Assembly (NCBI GenBank): GCA_014905825.1
Contig: JACGCN010000001.1
Span: forward strand, 806,001-870,000
Reading direction: 5' to 3'
Length of the DNA: 64,000 nucleotides
DNA from: Lyophyllum atratum
Taxonomy: Eukaryota; Basidiomycota; Agaricomycetes; Agaricales; Lyophyllaceae
The first letter of the stretch is position 1, and every line of letters starts with the position of its first letter. The position numbers and the translations under genes were made by a program. Positions 21,964-34,280 of the stretch are shown here, one piece after another. The notes below the pieces were generated by a model. The model saw only the letters and a list, made by a program, of their open reading frames with translations. It was not told the DNA's origin and searched no databases.

Positions 21964-23069
21964 ATGTCCAAGGTTATTCAAGTTGCGTCGGCCTGGCCAG
22001 GCTTTTCTGAGCTAGCCTTTCTGATCATCTTGTTTGTACTCGCCTACATACTCCTTCGCCTGAACATCTGACAGATCGATCTGTACATTTACAGTGGCGA
22101 TTCCTACAGTTCTGTGGGGTACGGTCTTGCACCTCAAGAAGGTGCAGCGACTGCGCTCCAACCTTTGGGCGTTCCTTTTCCAGGATCTACTTGGAATGAA
22201 CCGAACCTTTGCAACTGGGTTGGACATCTCATTACGAAATACTTTCCTCGCGCGCGATTTAATCCAGATGGCGCCAAACAGGATGCGGCATATCTGGAAC
22301 GCCCTTTGCTTGTGTATAATTATGCGAAAGGAGGTGATACCATCCCAGGGGTGCGGCGCCAAATTCAGTCCCAGTTTTTACCAAATGTTGGCCAGAAACC
22401 GAATTGGGCTTCTTGGTCTGGCGATACCTCCCTGTTCAGTAGGTCTTTTAGTAAAGTAGGTCTAAAACTGACAAGTATAACCTTCACATTATCAACAGTA
22501 ACCTGGGTTGGAATAAATGATTGCGCGTAAGTATGCATTGCTCAAGTTTGTCGTAAAGATGCTTATCGACTTTTCAGCTACTCGAGGGACCACACGAGCA
22601 ATTTAAGAAGCCTGGTCTCGTTGCAGGAGAAGCTCTATGATGCAGGTGCACGTAACTTCCTCTTTGTCGACATTCCTCCTATTCATCGTAGCCCTGCTGG
22701 TAAGAACCGCTCTTCATGCTCTAAAGAGACCAATTTCTCGCGAAACTCATTGAATGATTGAAATTCACAGTGCCCGAGCATCGGGAAGACTCCACGAGTT
22801 TTGACAATTTCAACAATGAACTCAATGAGGCCGCCAGCGCATTTGCTAGCAAACATCCCGAAATAACTGTGATGTTGTTTGCAGCCTCAGCTACGTTTAA
22901 TCGCTTCTTGGATACTCCGGGGGACTATGGATTTCGCGATCTGGACTGCCGTAAGGCTGGAGGACGAATATGGTTTGATCGGTTGCATCCCACGAGCGCA
23001 GTTCACGATTGTGTGGCCAAAGATCTAGCGAAGTTCCTTCAATCAGTGCAGCGGGTCCAGGAAGAGTAA
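21964..23069 (+). CDS. SGNH/GDSL esterase, CE16-like acetylesterase
   Basis: A serine esterase probably acting on acetylated carbohydrates. From the ATG at 21964 (an in-frame ATG at 21916 is possible) the reading is MSKVIQVASAWPGFSELAFLII. An intron with donor GTTTGT and acceptor TTTACAG then gives FGDSYSSVGYG, block I with the catalytic Ser. Block II is YAKGGDTIPG, block III is GINDCA, and block V is FDRLHPTSAVH with the Asp-x-x-His pair. CE16-typical text includes LGVPFPGSTWNEPNLCNWVGH. Five exons are likely. Unlike most secreted CE16 enzymes I see no clear signal peptide before WPGFS, so it may be intracellular or its start may lie in an unrecognised upstream exon. Confidence 0.82.
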
Positions 23070-23407
23070 TTGCCCATGTACTTTGCCACTGAGCACCCTT
23101 GTAATAGTATCATATATTCTGACATAAGGCATTCTGAGCTAGGCCTTAAATCCAAAGTTACTGCGGCCAGGCCGCTGCCACTGTCAGAGTGACGAGTTAT
23201 TTGTATGACGATCACGTGATTAAGTATCAGCACTTGAGCCGAACCCCACCACGCACGTCCTTGGACTCGGACTAGCTGAGGGCTTCCAGTGCTCGGCGTG
23301 AGCGAATTTCTATCCTCTAGGGAATGCTTCACGCTCTGATATCCTGAGAAAGAAGCTCCTATCCTCAAATATTCTGAATCTCATCTCAATAGATCATACT
23401 CTCTTCC

Positions 23408-26400
23408 ATGCCCTCATGGTACTCATCATGGTTCCCGGGTCTCCCATCTATCAACTTCGCCCTACCCTCGAGTCTCCAGGGCCGATTTATCTCGTTTGTG
23501 TTGAAGAAATCTCTCGGCCACTTCCTGAAACCCGGGCAGCTTGATTCCAGGCAAATAGACTCCCAAATTGGCTCTGGATATGTTCAAGTCAACGATCTTG
23601 AACTGGACAATGAGGTGCGTGGCATCGCTGTTGCTAGTAGCGTTGACTAGAGATCCTGACATTACCTGCAGGCCATCAATGCTATCATATCTGATCTTCC
23701 GGTTGTATTGCATGACGGTTTCATATCTTCAGTGGTTGCACGGGTGCCATGGCCGAATCCATTGACCTCCACACTCGGGTTTTCCGTCGACTCACTCCAC
23801 CTCACCTTCCATCTGTTGCCGCCTTCATCTCAGGCCACTCCTAATAACACCAACCTTGCTGATTCCGTTGCATCCGTTGCGGAATCTTTCTTTCAAGACG
23901 AACTGACTGCGCAAGAAGGGGCGACATTATGGGATTCTTTTCACCCTGATATCGCCTCTACGAAACAACGGGCGGATGATTTTACGTTACCAGGCGGGCT
24001 TACAGAAGATCCCTTCTTGTCGGATCCAGAGGAAGTACCGCTCCCCGATGCGGATCCTGCTGGAGTATCCATATTTGCAAGTCTGATTGAGCGACTACTT
24101 GGGAGGTTCGAGTTTGATGCGGCGAACACCAAAGTGATCCTTGTTCACCCTGGAAATATGAGCATTATTGCCTCCATTTCGGATATCCGATATCGCACAG
24201 ACGATAATGACAGGATAACAGGGGTCAGTTCTGAAACTATTCCCGCTACCGGCGAACGACGTACATTGTCGATCACAGGGTTCTCTGTCACCGCACGTAA
24301 CCTTTATTCTGACGCTCCCTCTCCTGGGCCATCCACTCCAAACGTACACTCGCCGGTCTTATCAAGTTCACAGACTTCGTTTTTGCCCCAGCGCCCACGA
24401 ACCGTGTCTGCCTCTTCATCATCGTCATCCCTGGATGAGGAAACGCATTTTGCCATGTCGCAATCTCTGGCCTTCCTTCCACCTCGCCCGGATTCACCCA
24501 CCAGCTCCGTCGCCAGCAGTATGTACGAAAGCGCCATATCAACTGCGCCAACCTTTATAGACAGAGAAAGGGATCGTGCAAGTCAGAGCGGGAGTAGGAC
24601 TCCTTCTCCGCTGCCACGAACAGAAGATACACGCCATATTCCATTTCCCTCCGGCAACAAATCTCCTCAAGAAAGCAAGACAGATATGGTGTTATCTATC
24701 GGATCATCGCCAATTCTAGTCCACGTCAGCACCCCCCCGCCTACTTCTCATGAAGTGGAGGCTACATCATCACCATCACCAACTGAGCAGTTGATTCGCG
24801 ATCAAACGAGTGGTGATGAGAACATTCACTTCACTGCAACTCTTGGAGTGGTAGCCTGCACACTTCGTGCGTGGCAAATTCGTGGTTTGCTGAGCCTTGC
24901 CGACAATTTCATACCCCACCACACGCGCAAGCATCCAGAACCGTCATCAGACCCCAGTCCTCCACATACTGGGATCGATATAAAGGCCTCTATCAAGCTC
25001 CGTGGCTTTGTCCTCCTTATAGCATTGCCCTCTTCATATGATCGGGAATCCGATGACGATAAGTCGTTCGCGGATTTCTTCAAATCACCCCTAGTACCTC
25101 CTGTCCTTCCGCACGGCTATCTTCGATTGTATCTTGAAGCGATCTCTACCTCAGTAACGTCCATTTCAACCTTAGACGAGACGTCGAAATACAAGCGTAC
25201 GACGCCTACAAGACCGGTCACAGTCAACTCATTGTCTTGTGATCTGACTATCGGTGATGTTTCTTTCTTCTCCATCTACGGGGTGTCCAACGTCACTTCC
25301 ACGCCGGAATCGACATTTTTCGCTTCCCCAATACTTATTGCCGATCACGATCTATCAAGCCAGTACGATACGCAGCATTTTCACCCATCGAAAGACACTG
25401 TAGACCCAGATCTTCCCACATTCGAAGTCCTGGATTGGACGGCTGAAAAATATCGGTCCAACGGCTTGAAGCTGTCATCGTGGCGCACGAAGCCCAGTCG
25501 GCAGCGCAACCCGACCCAGAAGGAAGGTGACATTGGACATCGTTCTTCATCTCCGGTCGTATCCATCAATTTCAAGAAATACTCGGTATCATCCTCATCT
25601 CCCCATCAGCAACAACTTCCGTCAGACGACATAGGGATAAAAGTGATACCTCTGCATATCTTTCTGGATCTGGGAAATGCCCTTCAAGGCGATAGAATCC
25701 TGATGTTCCTGGATGAAGCAATTGGTAGCAGGACAGAACGTGGCCGTGGCGGTCCAAGACCGGGAAGCGATTACTCTGACAGCAATAATGGTGAGGCGGA
25801 AACCCCACCTGCTTCACCACGGGCCCGCCACACCCAACAGAGAGATAAAGAACGACGAAGACTTGAAAAGCTCGTGCTCGAGGACCTAAATTTGGATTTT
25901 GACTACGGGATCACGCAGCCGGTCCATGACGCGACTTTTACGAAGCAGACAACACGAAATGTAAGAGTTTTTCACCACGGCTCCTCCTACATACCTTACC
26001 GGCATCATGCAGCGTAAGGCGAGACAGCTTTCGACTGTCAAGGCATCGGTCGATTTCGCCATGATCCGCATTCAGATCCGATGTCCACCTCCCCCTCAAC
26101 GACCTCTTCGTTCGGGAGCGTTGGTGATTGACCTCCACGGCATCAAGCTCTTCACTGCACCTGAGCCATCGAAGAAAGCTGCCAGGTTCGCGACTACCGA
26201 GCTGCCCGATATGAGCGGGGTACCCCAAACATCTGAGGAAACATTTGTTCTCGGTGCTAACCTTAGAAGAATTATCCTTGCTTGTTCTCCGGCTCACGAG
26301 TCTTCAGCTATCCCGATATTTTCTTTGGGCTCTCTTTCACCTAGCGCTGATGCGCAAGGTGTTGATAATGCGCCGGAAGCTGCCGTGTCACCCCTCCAGC

Positions 26401-29400
26401 CACGCATCATAATCACGAAATCGAAACACATGTCCGTTGAGCGCCCTCCGGTCCTGGCTCTGAGCATTGAGATCCCTTCTGTCGTGGTTGACATCTCGAA
26501 ACCTATGCTCGACAGCCTACAGTTTTGGGCTGATGATGTGGCACAACATCTGGATAAAACGTTCAATGCGGAGGATAGAAGAGAAGACGACGATATACTC
26601 ACCGAGAAGGCTGACAGCCGTGATACAAGTCTAATTGGAAGCCGATTCTTTGCGAAGTCAAGAAGTGGTAGTGGTAGTGCCGTAAGTGCCAATCCGGGAG
26701 CCTCCCAGTCGGAGACAGTCATCAAGAGCAACATTTCAGAAGGTATGTGGTTTTGTATAGGTGCTCCACATTTTTTGATTTTTTTTTTTTTCTTTTTTAT
26801 GAAAGCTTATGTCAGGATAATGGTTCCTCGAGCTCTGCAGCGCGATGTACGCCCCTTCATTGCCGACGCGTCTGACATCAGTGTTCTGGTTGAACTACAG
26901 CCTGAGGGGAAGGTGGGTATTCCGTTAAAACCAAATATACTCAAATTGAATAACGACAGGACGAGACGGTCATTACTCTTGGCGTAATGGATGTGACAAT
27001 AAAAGACATGCCAACACCTCACTCGAGCCAGACCTTTATATCATTGACGTCGCCCCGCAGTTTGGTTAGCACTCCAGTATCTTTTAAGGGCGTCTGTTCA
27101 TATTTTCACAGTTGTCGGCCCCAAAGCCGATGGTAAAGCTTAGGTTCACCTCTCTGGTCGTCCCGGGGACCACAGCGAAAGAGTCACGAATTAAATTAAC
27201 CCTCACGGGCTTCACATTCGCGCTCTTTCCTGATTTTTCGTGGACCACAGACTTGGCGGACTTCGCCAAAGCACCGCCCGGGGTAAGTAGACTGCATGAG
27301 TGGTACATTACAAAATCCTGATGTGCTTCCTAGACCTTTGAGTCCGTTATTCCCAGCGAACGTACCCGTATATCTCTCAAGATATCTGATGGGGCGGTCC
27401 GTGCCTTCGCGCCAAACCACCCAGGTGGAATCGTCATCCAAATTGACGACTTGGACTTCGCCACAGACGTTGTCGGGGAGTCTCCGGATTCTTCGTTCCG
27501 GCTTTCCGTGCCCGCCCTAGCGCTTCTTGCCGTCGATGATGTCTCAAACGAGGAATCTCGGGATACCTTATCGTCTCACCGCGGAATGGCACTGTGGAAG
27601 GTATGATCGTTTTTCACCGACCCATTCATATCTGATCGATGTTCCCAGAGCGTTGGCTTTGCCCTTTTAGCTGAGGTGGCAGATCTCTCCATGGGTTTTA
27701 TCCATACCGCTAAGCCCCTAACTACCAGCGTAGGAGCAGTCAACCCACAGTGCGAGTACTTAACTCATTTTTCAAACATCTAGATATCGATAGATCGTGT
27801 ACGGTCTCAAATGCACATCTGCGCAGACTCCTTGGCTGCGGTAATAGCATTTGCAAATGATCTTGGTACTGTTTTCAAGCCTCCTGGAGAGGAAATGTAC
27901 GCCATGTTTCCTTGGTTTTTGCTCCTATTGATTTGAGGAAAGCAGGATGCCTAAACCCAGCAAAGGACCCACCATGGTTTCAAAGAAATCCACTGGGCTG
28001 ATGGGTACGACCGATATCATCGTCATTGTGCATCTCGGGACTAATCATCCTTCCTAGCTTCTATAGATGACCTCGCCTTCAAGAAAGTGCCGGACATTGG
28101 CCACGCTCCAGACATGATTAGTGATGACCTGCCCACGAACATGGACTACTTGGATGAATCATTTGGGACAGCGGCAGGCCTGCGGGAGCTTCGGGATGAT
28201 GATCTAGACGAATTCGACGTCGATGAAGCACAGCCAGAATTCCCACACACTACCACCGTCAAGGAGACGGGCGTAATATCTAGGATCGGAGGAGAAACGA
28301 TCAAAATCCTCCGCCCTGACGGCCTCCAGATCAAGGAAAATTATTTCAGCAATTTGCCTCCTGATGCTGGTGGCAGAGCCGATGAGTAAGTGATGTATTA
28401 GCTATTTTCATGTAGGTTTCACTCAAAAATTCATGCCAGATTTGGGGAGACAATGTTTCGACTACGCGTCCACGATGGTGACATCACACTTTTCTTATAC
28501 GACGGTTATGATTGGCCTGGGACAAGAAAAACAATCGAAGAAGAGGTAAAAGATATGCGGCGGCGTCTGGCCAAAATCAGACAGCTTGTGGCCAGTGGGC
28601 AAGCTCAGGACCCCAGCGTCGAAGATACAAGTGCTCTCCTCTTCAATTCCCTATACATTGGACTGGACCGTGACGTCGATGGGCTCGAACCCGGTGATAT
28701 CATCGCCGCCATCGATGAAGAATTGAAGGAAGACGCTGAGACAGCGAGCCAAAGTTCTTGGCAGTCTCTTAAGCCTCCTATACCTGGGAAGCCACGAGGC
28801 CGATCAGTTCGCGTCCATGGGAAACGACTAACGCGTTCCCGCGGGCCGAGCATGGAGTTCCACCTTTCTGGTCTCGTAGCAGAGGTAGATCAGTATATGC
28901 CGGATGCGCCAGTGGTTTCCAGAACTTTTGTTACAGTTCGGGACTTGGAAATCCTTGATCACATCAAGACCTCGACCTGGAAGAAATTCTTGACTGAACT
29001 ACGTTCGGATTCCCGGGGAAACGTTCGCGAGACAGACTCCAATATGGTCCGTTTAGAGTTACGCAGTGTTCGACCTGTACCAGGCCATCATGTAGAGGAG
29101 GCCAGGCTGCGTGTGAGTACAGCCATCCCTCACCGAGATTAGTTTTCATGAGGCAAATGTTAGGCAAAGATACTTCCCCTCCGGTTGTATGTCGATCAGG
29201 ACGCTGTCGATTTCCTGAAGAGGTTTTTTAGCTTCAAGGATCCTCATGCATCTCCTGCTGTAGAATCCGGCGATGACCAAATTTACTTTCGTGAGCATGA
29301 TCCCTAAGCTCAAGTAGCACCAATGGCTTATGATGACGATTCACAGAATCGGCCGAGGTATTCCCCGTTGATCTCAAACTCGACTACAAACCTCGCCGTG

Positions 29401-30316
29401 TTGATTATCGGGCTTTGAGGGAAGGCAGGACTATTGAGCTCATGAACTTCTTCCATTTCGATGGTGCTGAGATGACTCTACGACACATCACGTTGGCTGG
29501 TGTAAGCATCACGATTCCTCTTTCTGGGTTTACTCTCATATTTTGTGTAGGTCACTGGGTGGCCACGTCTCTTCGAGTTGCTAAATGATTTGTGGACTCC
29601 CGATGTCAAAGCCACGCAACTTGTCGAAGTCATCTCGGGCGTCGCGCCTATCCGTTCCGTTGTCAACGTTGGCTCTGGTGTCGCTGACCTTGTTCTTCTC
29701 CCGATCGCTCAGTACAAGAAGGATGGACGGATTGTACGCGGAGTGCAGAAAGGCACCACAGCATTTGTGAAATCTACTGCGATCGAGGCCATTAAACTTG
29801 GTGCTCGGCTCGCCACGGGTACCCAGGTCATTCTGGAGCAAGCTGAAGGTGTCCTTGGAGGACAATTCAATCATCCGATCACCACAGAAACGGTCCAAAG
29901 CAGCACCGGAGACGATTTCACACACCTCGCGACCGATGAAGACGAGGAGTCGGCGGACATCATATCGAAGTACGCTCAACAGCCTGTAGATATCAAGGAA
30001 GGGGTGCAATCTGCGTATAAGAGTTTGCGGAGGAACTTTAACTCGGCAGCTCAGACAATTCTTGCTGTACCTATGGAGGTATATGAGCGGTCAGGGAATG
30101 AGGTCTGTTCGACTTCTGGCCAAACACCTTCCATGTTATTAATATCTATGATATTTCTAGGGACCTGTTCGTTCCGTCATACGTGCCGTTCCCATCGCAG
30201 TCCTCAAACCCATGATCGGGGCAAGCGAAGCAGTCAGTAAGACGCTCCTGGGTCTTCACAATACTCTAGATCCCGACATCCGACACGACAATGAAGCCAA
30301 ATATAAAAGGCGCTAG
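23408..30316 (+). CDS. ATG2: Autophagy-related protein 2 (lipid-transfer protein)
   Basis: A rod-shaped bridge-like lipid-transfer protein that feeds lipids to the growing autophagosome and sits at ER contact sites. The ATG at 23408 gives [27 protein letters not shown]-type text ([19 protein letters not shown]) and [16 protein letters not shown] form the N-terminal chorein motif. The first intron ends at about 23672 and joins DNE to [18 protein letters not shown] long, Ser/Pro/Thr-rich exon (about 23673-25960) contains the usual low-complexity insert. An intron holding a long T tract (about 26742-26804) joins SE to AYVRIMVPR. The C-terminal part includes [19 protein letters not shown] and [19 protein letters not shown], the conserved Atg2 C-terminal region. 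The last exons ([36 protein letters not shown]) end at 30316. The product is roughly 2,000 residues. Confidence 0.92.
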
Positions 30317-30571
30317 TACCGTTTCTGTGCTCCTTATCACGACCGAGACGAATTGTTTTAACACTGCATTTGTATTTTACATAGCATAGACGCATCCCTT
30401 TGTATTATATATGGTGGAATCTACAAACTTCAGAAACTGAACAGCAAGTGATGGGCCGTCTAATCGCAGAAAGACTAGGAAAGGGTTGGCTGGTAAGCCG
30501 GCAGTTCCTTAGCAAAACAGCATGCCTCAAACTTTGTCGGAGACGTCTGGTAACATGTACGAGCAAAGAAA

Positions 30572-31374
30572 TCAATCGATATCCATGCCCATCGACCGTC
30601 CCTCCCCTTGGATCAATGCACTCCTGGATTTTGTCGGAACCTTGATCTTCTCTTGCACCTTTGTAGACACGGGAGAATCGACTGCTATGGGTTCGTGCAG
30701 CTTGACAGTTGCCTTCGTCGCTTCCATCGTTTTTCTGCGATGGGCTCTTTGCTTCTCCCGACTGACAGCCATTCTGCGTGAATTTGAGTATGCATGTCAT
30801 ATTTGGCTGCAAGATGACTCTGGCGCACCTGTTTTTGAAGAAAGCACGCTCTCTGCGGCTCTTGATCTCTCCAACCCGCTTCATTGCCTTGATCGTCGTC
30901 TGGATGAGGTCGCGATCGTAACGCACAGGGACATTCCTTCGTTTCTCGAAGTCGATGGTGGAATCCTGAGTACATTGATGAGAGAAAATCCGGACAAAAA
31001 AATCAAAACAGGACGCACTATGGTCATTTCCTTGCCCGCCGCCTTCCTAAACGCCTTCGTCCACCTCACCTTCCGAGGGTTTCGTTTCATCCTATAGAAA
31101 ACCAGTTTAGGGAAATGATGAATGATTGCATAGTGGTTGAGCATACTTGAAGTTTTTATGGCATCTACGTTGAGCAATAAGTCTCATTTACAAGGAAAGG
31201 ATAACAGTCAAAACGTCGTACTTCGATGTGCAGAACCGGAAGACCTTTGCATCATTCCTAACAAATGCGGAACCTGATTGCCTGTCAAAAACCAAACGTT
31301 GTAAGCAACAGAGACGACGCACCATGACCGGGGTATACGTTCGTGGAACAGAAGTAGCATTTCTCGATGCGCAT
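30572..31374 (-). CDS. RLP24: Ribosome biogenesis protein Rlp24 (L24e family)
   Basis: A nucleolar placeholder for ribosomal protein eL24 on pre-60S particles; it recruits the AAA ATPase Afg2/Drg1 in yeast. The minus-strand ATG at 31374 gives [18 protein letters not shown]. An intron leads to [17 protein letters not shown]. Then an 18-nt exon encodes CHKNF between two introns, and the next exon starts [20 protein letters not shown]. The four Cys (CYFC and C...C in FRFCTSKC) form the L24e zinc ribbon. [19 protein letters not shown] and [19 protein letters not shown] follow, ending GMDID at 30572. The long basic C-terminal extension separates Rlp24 from ribosomal L24. Overlapping plus-strand frames here are shadows. 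Confidence 0.93.
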
Positions 31375-31639
31375 GGCTGGAAATGGTCGTTGAGGAGGCC
31401 AGTAATTGCAAGGTGCAAATTTAAACTACCGTGTGAATATTTGAATAATGACTGATGATCGAAGTGTACTGCGTGGCGATCACAAAGTACACTACTTAGT
31501 GGTAGTTTGGCTTTGTATGCATCACTGACGGACCAGCGTTGTACTGCTCTCGTGCACCAATATATCTCTTGGTTATCCAAATGGCATGTTGCTCTCTGTA
31601 TGTCATAGCCTATAAAGATACTTGGATAGTACGTTCAAT

Positions 31640-32260
31640 CCCCGTTACAAAGATCATCGACAACCTCTCCCGCTCTGACCCCCAGGACACTCAGTAACGT
31701 ATCGCTCAGTCCATGTGTCGCCTCCTCGACTCCCTGTAGGTATACTCTCGGCTTAAATTGAGACACAGCGTCCGCTCGTCCGTCCACGTCGATAATGCCG
31801 TGAAATGTAGACGATATCGGGAGTCTGGTTGTCGATATGCGATGAGGAGAACGTGGATCGGTCCGGGGAGGTGGGTGGAGTACTGCAAGCGCTACAGCTC
31901 GAAGGAGACGGTGTCCCCAAAACAGACTTGGCCTCATTCATATCAAGCTTCATCTACGGTCCAACAGTCCGGATAAGAGCTTGGTTTGAACACAACCACG
32001 CGAGGCTCCCTGCTGCCTCTTGCACATGCAAATGTCGAGCGAAGTAGAATCAGGCGTTCCAACAGAGACGTCCAAGCACCTCGAAGCGTTGTGAGATCCA
32101 CTCCAAACGGAAGGCGATAGGCGAAGGCGTGCTGGAAGGCTGTTCGCTCGCTCCTTTGCCAGGACCCGATCAGCCACTTCATCCCAGCCGAGGCAGGCTG
32201 AGCGACGATTCTCCATTCGCAAACGAGATTTTCGATCCGTCTTGTATGTCTTCCTTAGGA
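31640..32260 (-). pseudogene. NRPS relic, inverted piece: N-terminal part of a condensation domain
   Basis: On the minus strand, about 32220-31943 reads PASAGMKWLIGSWQRSERTAF and then QHAFAYRLPFGVDLTTLRGAW, LLERLILLRSTFACARG and PRVVVFKPSSYPDCW. This is the opening of an NRPS condensation domain of the fungal siderophore-synthetase type, before its active site. It then stops. Further along the same strand, about 31740-31640, a short piece (GVEEATHGLSDTLLSVLGVRAGEV) resembles the start of a carrier domain, but weakly. The rest of the condensation domain lies on the opposite strand just to the right. No adenylation domain is present in the window. Confidence 0.62.
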
Positions 32261-32408
32261 GTCTTGATTTCCACTCGCTGACGAATCTTGGAATAATAGC
32301 CACGGGCACCTGGTTTGACATGCCTTCCGAGCGGATAAGGGCGTCGAGGTTGGCTGAATACAAATCAACCAATTATGGCGTCGTGAATCCTCCCACTCTT
32401 CAAATTGT

Positions 32409-33582
32409 ATGTCGTTCTTGCTCCGAGCAGAAGATGGCCTGCTTCTTGACTCGGTTACCAAGAGGATGAAGGAGCTTGTGTCATATCCTCCCTCACCGAA
32501 ATTGCCTCCAACACGAGCTGTCATTTTACAGTCATGTGAACGAAGCTACCTGATCATCTACCTCCACCATTTCCAGTACGATGCATGGAGTTTACCTCTC
32601 ATGTTGGACGATCTTTCGCGATTGTATCTCGGGTTGGAGCCCATCACCTCCAGCGGCACATTTTCTTTTCTACAAGTATCCGGACCTACGCCAGATAACC
32701 TGGCTTTACAGAAACAGTATTGGCAAAGCACCTTCCCGCAGAAGTCCGAGCCTGTCTTCTTCCCTTCCCTTCTACCGGCAAGCTCTCCGACGTACATGCG
32801 CACTAATTACACAGAGAACTCAGCTCTTTCCGGGGCAACATTATGCGGAGAACGGGCGAGGACATTACAAGTTTCTCTCCCGGCGGTCTTCCTTGCGTGC
32901 TGGGCCCAGGTGCAAGGGAGATATAGCTCCTCAGGATCAATAACACTCGGTATTTGGCAAGCTGGAAGGTCGGGCCTGCTCGATAACATAGCAACGCTTG
33001 CCTCGCCATGCTCGAATATCGTGCCCATGTACGTCCCCGGGCTGAACGAAAGGGGGACGATTAATTGCCGAGGGCATCCAGAATGATTTGCGGGATCGTT
33101 CGGCGATTGTCGTACAAAGCGACCTGGTTCATATCAACGAGTGGATCGACGGGGGAGGGAAACCATTGTGCAATGTCGTTGTCAACATCGTTCGAGTTGC
33201 GCCACATGTTGTAAGCGGGGTTGCGATGACGGAGCAGGTGGACGTAAGTAAGATCAGTAGCTAGGTTCTGTAAGATTGCCGACAACATGCCACAGGTACC
33301 CTATTATATTCCACAAGCGGTGCCGGCAGAGGTGAACTCGACTGTGGAGCAATTGGCGACCGCGGATCTTGTTCAGGTATGTTCATAAGAGCTCTATGTC
33401 GAGTTCATGGCTAATGCGAAGGTGTCCAGAATGATTTGATCCTAGACTTTGCAGTCATACCTTCAAGTGATTCAGTTCTGATGTCAATTGATGCGGCAGC
33501 CCATATCATGGACGACGGGAAGGAGCGTGAGGTCGTAGAAGAGTGGGCAGATGCGGTCAGGAATGCTTTGGGTATTTCATAA
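32409..33582 (+). pseudogene. NRPS relic: active-site half and C-terminus of a siderophore-synthetase condensation domain
   Basis: The plus-strand reading starts near 32430 with KELVSYPPSPKLPPTRAVIL. HHFQYDAWSLPLMLDDLSRLY follows, carrying the HHxxxDAWS active-site motif. Next come QKQYWQSTFPQ and VFLACWAQVQGRYSSSGSIT, then LGIWQAGRSG, LASPCSNIVPMYVPGLNE. After a one-base frame change near 33050-33075 it continues IQNDLRDRSAIVVQSDLVHI and PLCNVVVNIVRVAP. Introns then lead to VPYYIPQAVPAE, NDLILDFAVIPSSDSVLMSI and DAAAHIMDDGKE, stopping at 33582. This is the terminal C domain of ferrichrome-type synthetases. The missing first part of the domain is encoded on the other strand at about 31943-32220, so the gene is broken. 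Confidence 0.75.
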
Positions 33583-33616
33583 TTCCGATGTACAGGAAAA
33601 GAGATTGCTCGTCAGT

Positions 33617-34187
33617 CTAATGACCTCGGCGAGCGGCGCGAAGGCATTCATCTTCCAATCCAGCCACCCAGATTACCTCGATGCCAGCATCTTTCAACTT
33701 CTGGGCCCCTTCACACTTGACGAAGTCATCAGGTTCCCCCACACCGATGAAACAGCGTTTGACGTTGGCTTTGACAAGTGCATCCGCACAGGGAGAAAGT
33801 CCCGACGTGCGAACGGAGCAAGGCTCCAACGTCGTGTAAACATCGACGGTAGCCAAAATAGACGCCAGATCAAGAGGCGAAGAGAACATTGTGGAAAGCT
33901 CAGCCTGCGAAAGTGCGTGGGCTTTAGACAATGCATTGGCTTCTGCATGGGTGTTTCCGGGCAGTTCTCTGGAGTATCCTGCAGCTAGGACGATAGGAGT
34001 ATCGGTTTCAGATGGTCTAGCCACAAGTACACATCCCACGCAAAAAGCAGTCGGCGTCGGAGTGCATTTTTCTGCTTCCAGGAGGGCAAGGCGGAGAAAA
34101 CGGATATGTTCAGCTGCAGAAAATGAAGATGAGAACGTAAAAGAGGAGGTGAGATAGGTGATACCGACCAGGCTCAGACTCGCCCAT
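33617..34187 (-). CDS. Riboflavin-pathway-type (DRAP/RibD-like) zinc deaminase
   Basis: A stand-alone cytidine-deaminase-fold protein. The minus-strand ATG at 34187 gives MGESEP. An intron with donor GTCGGT and acceptor CTGCAG joins it to [16 protein letters not shown], then [13 protein letters not shown]. Zinc and catalytic residues are in THAEANAL (His, Glu) and [18 protein letters not shown] (two Cys). [14 protein letters not shown] matches the RibD-type deaminase spacing. Length is about 175 residues. In S. cerevisiae the matching domain is the C-terminal part of Rib2, which deaminates the riboflavin intermediate; here it is free-standing. The reductase domain is absent. A tRNA or free-base deaminase is a less likely alternative. 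The start is 93 bp from the divergent SPT6 start. Confidence 0.72.
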
Positions 34188-34280
34188 GACTCGAGTTGGT
34201 GTAAGGGTTCTGCTTACGTACTCAAGCACAAACTTCGGCTGATCCCTGTTGAGCAACTTGTTCGACCACCACCATTGCCC

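Noticed and set aside
26777..26800. Long T tract in the ATG2 gene as a terminator or transposon trace
   Set aside because: It lies inside an intron with proper ends that joins SE to AYVRIMVPR, and serves as an ordinary pyrimidine-rich stretch.
30405..31097. Long plus-strand frame 30522-31097 with hydrophobic stretches
   Set aside because: It is the antisense shadow of the Rlp24 exons, which match a known family exactly.
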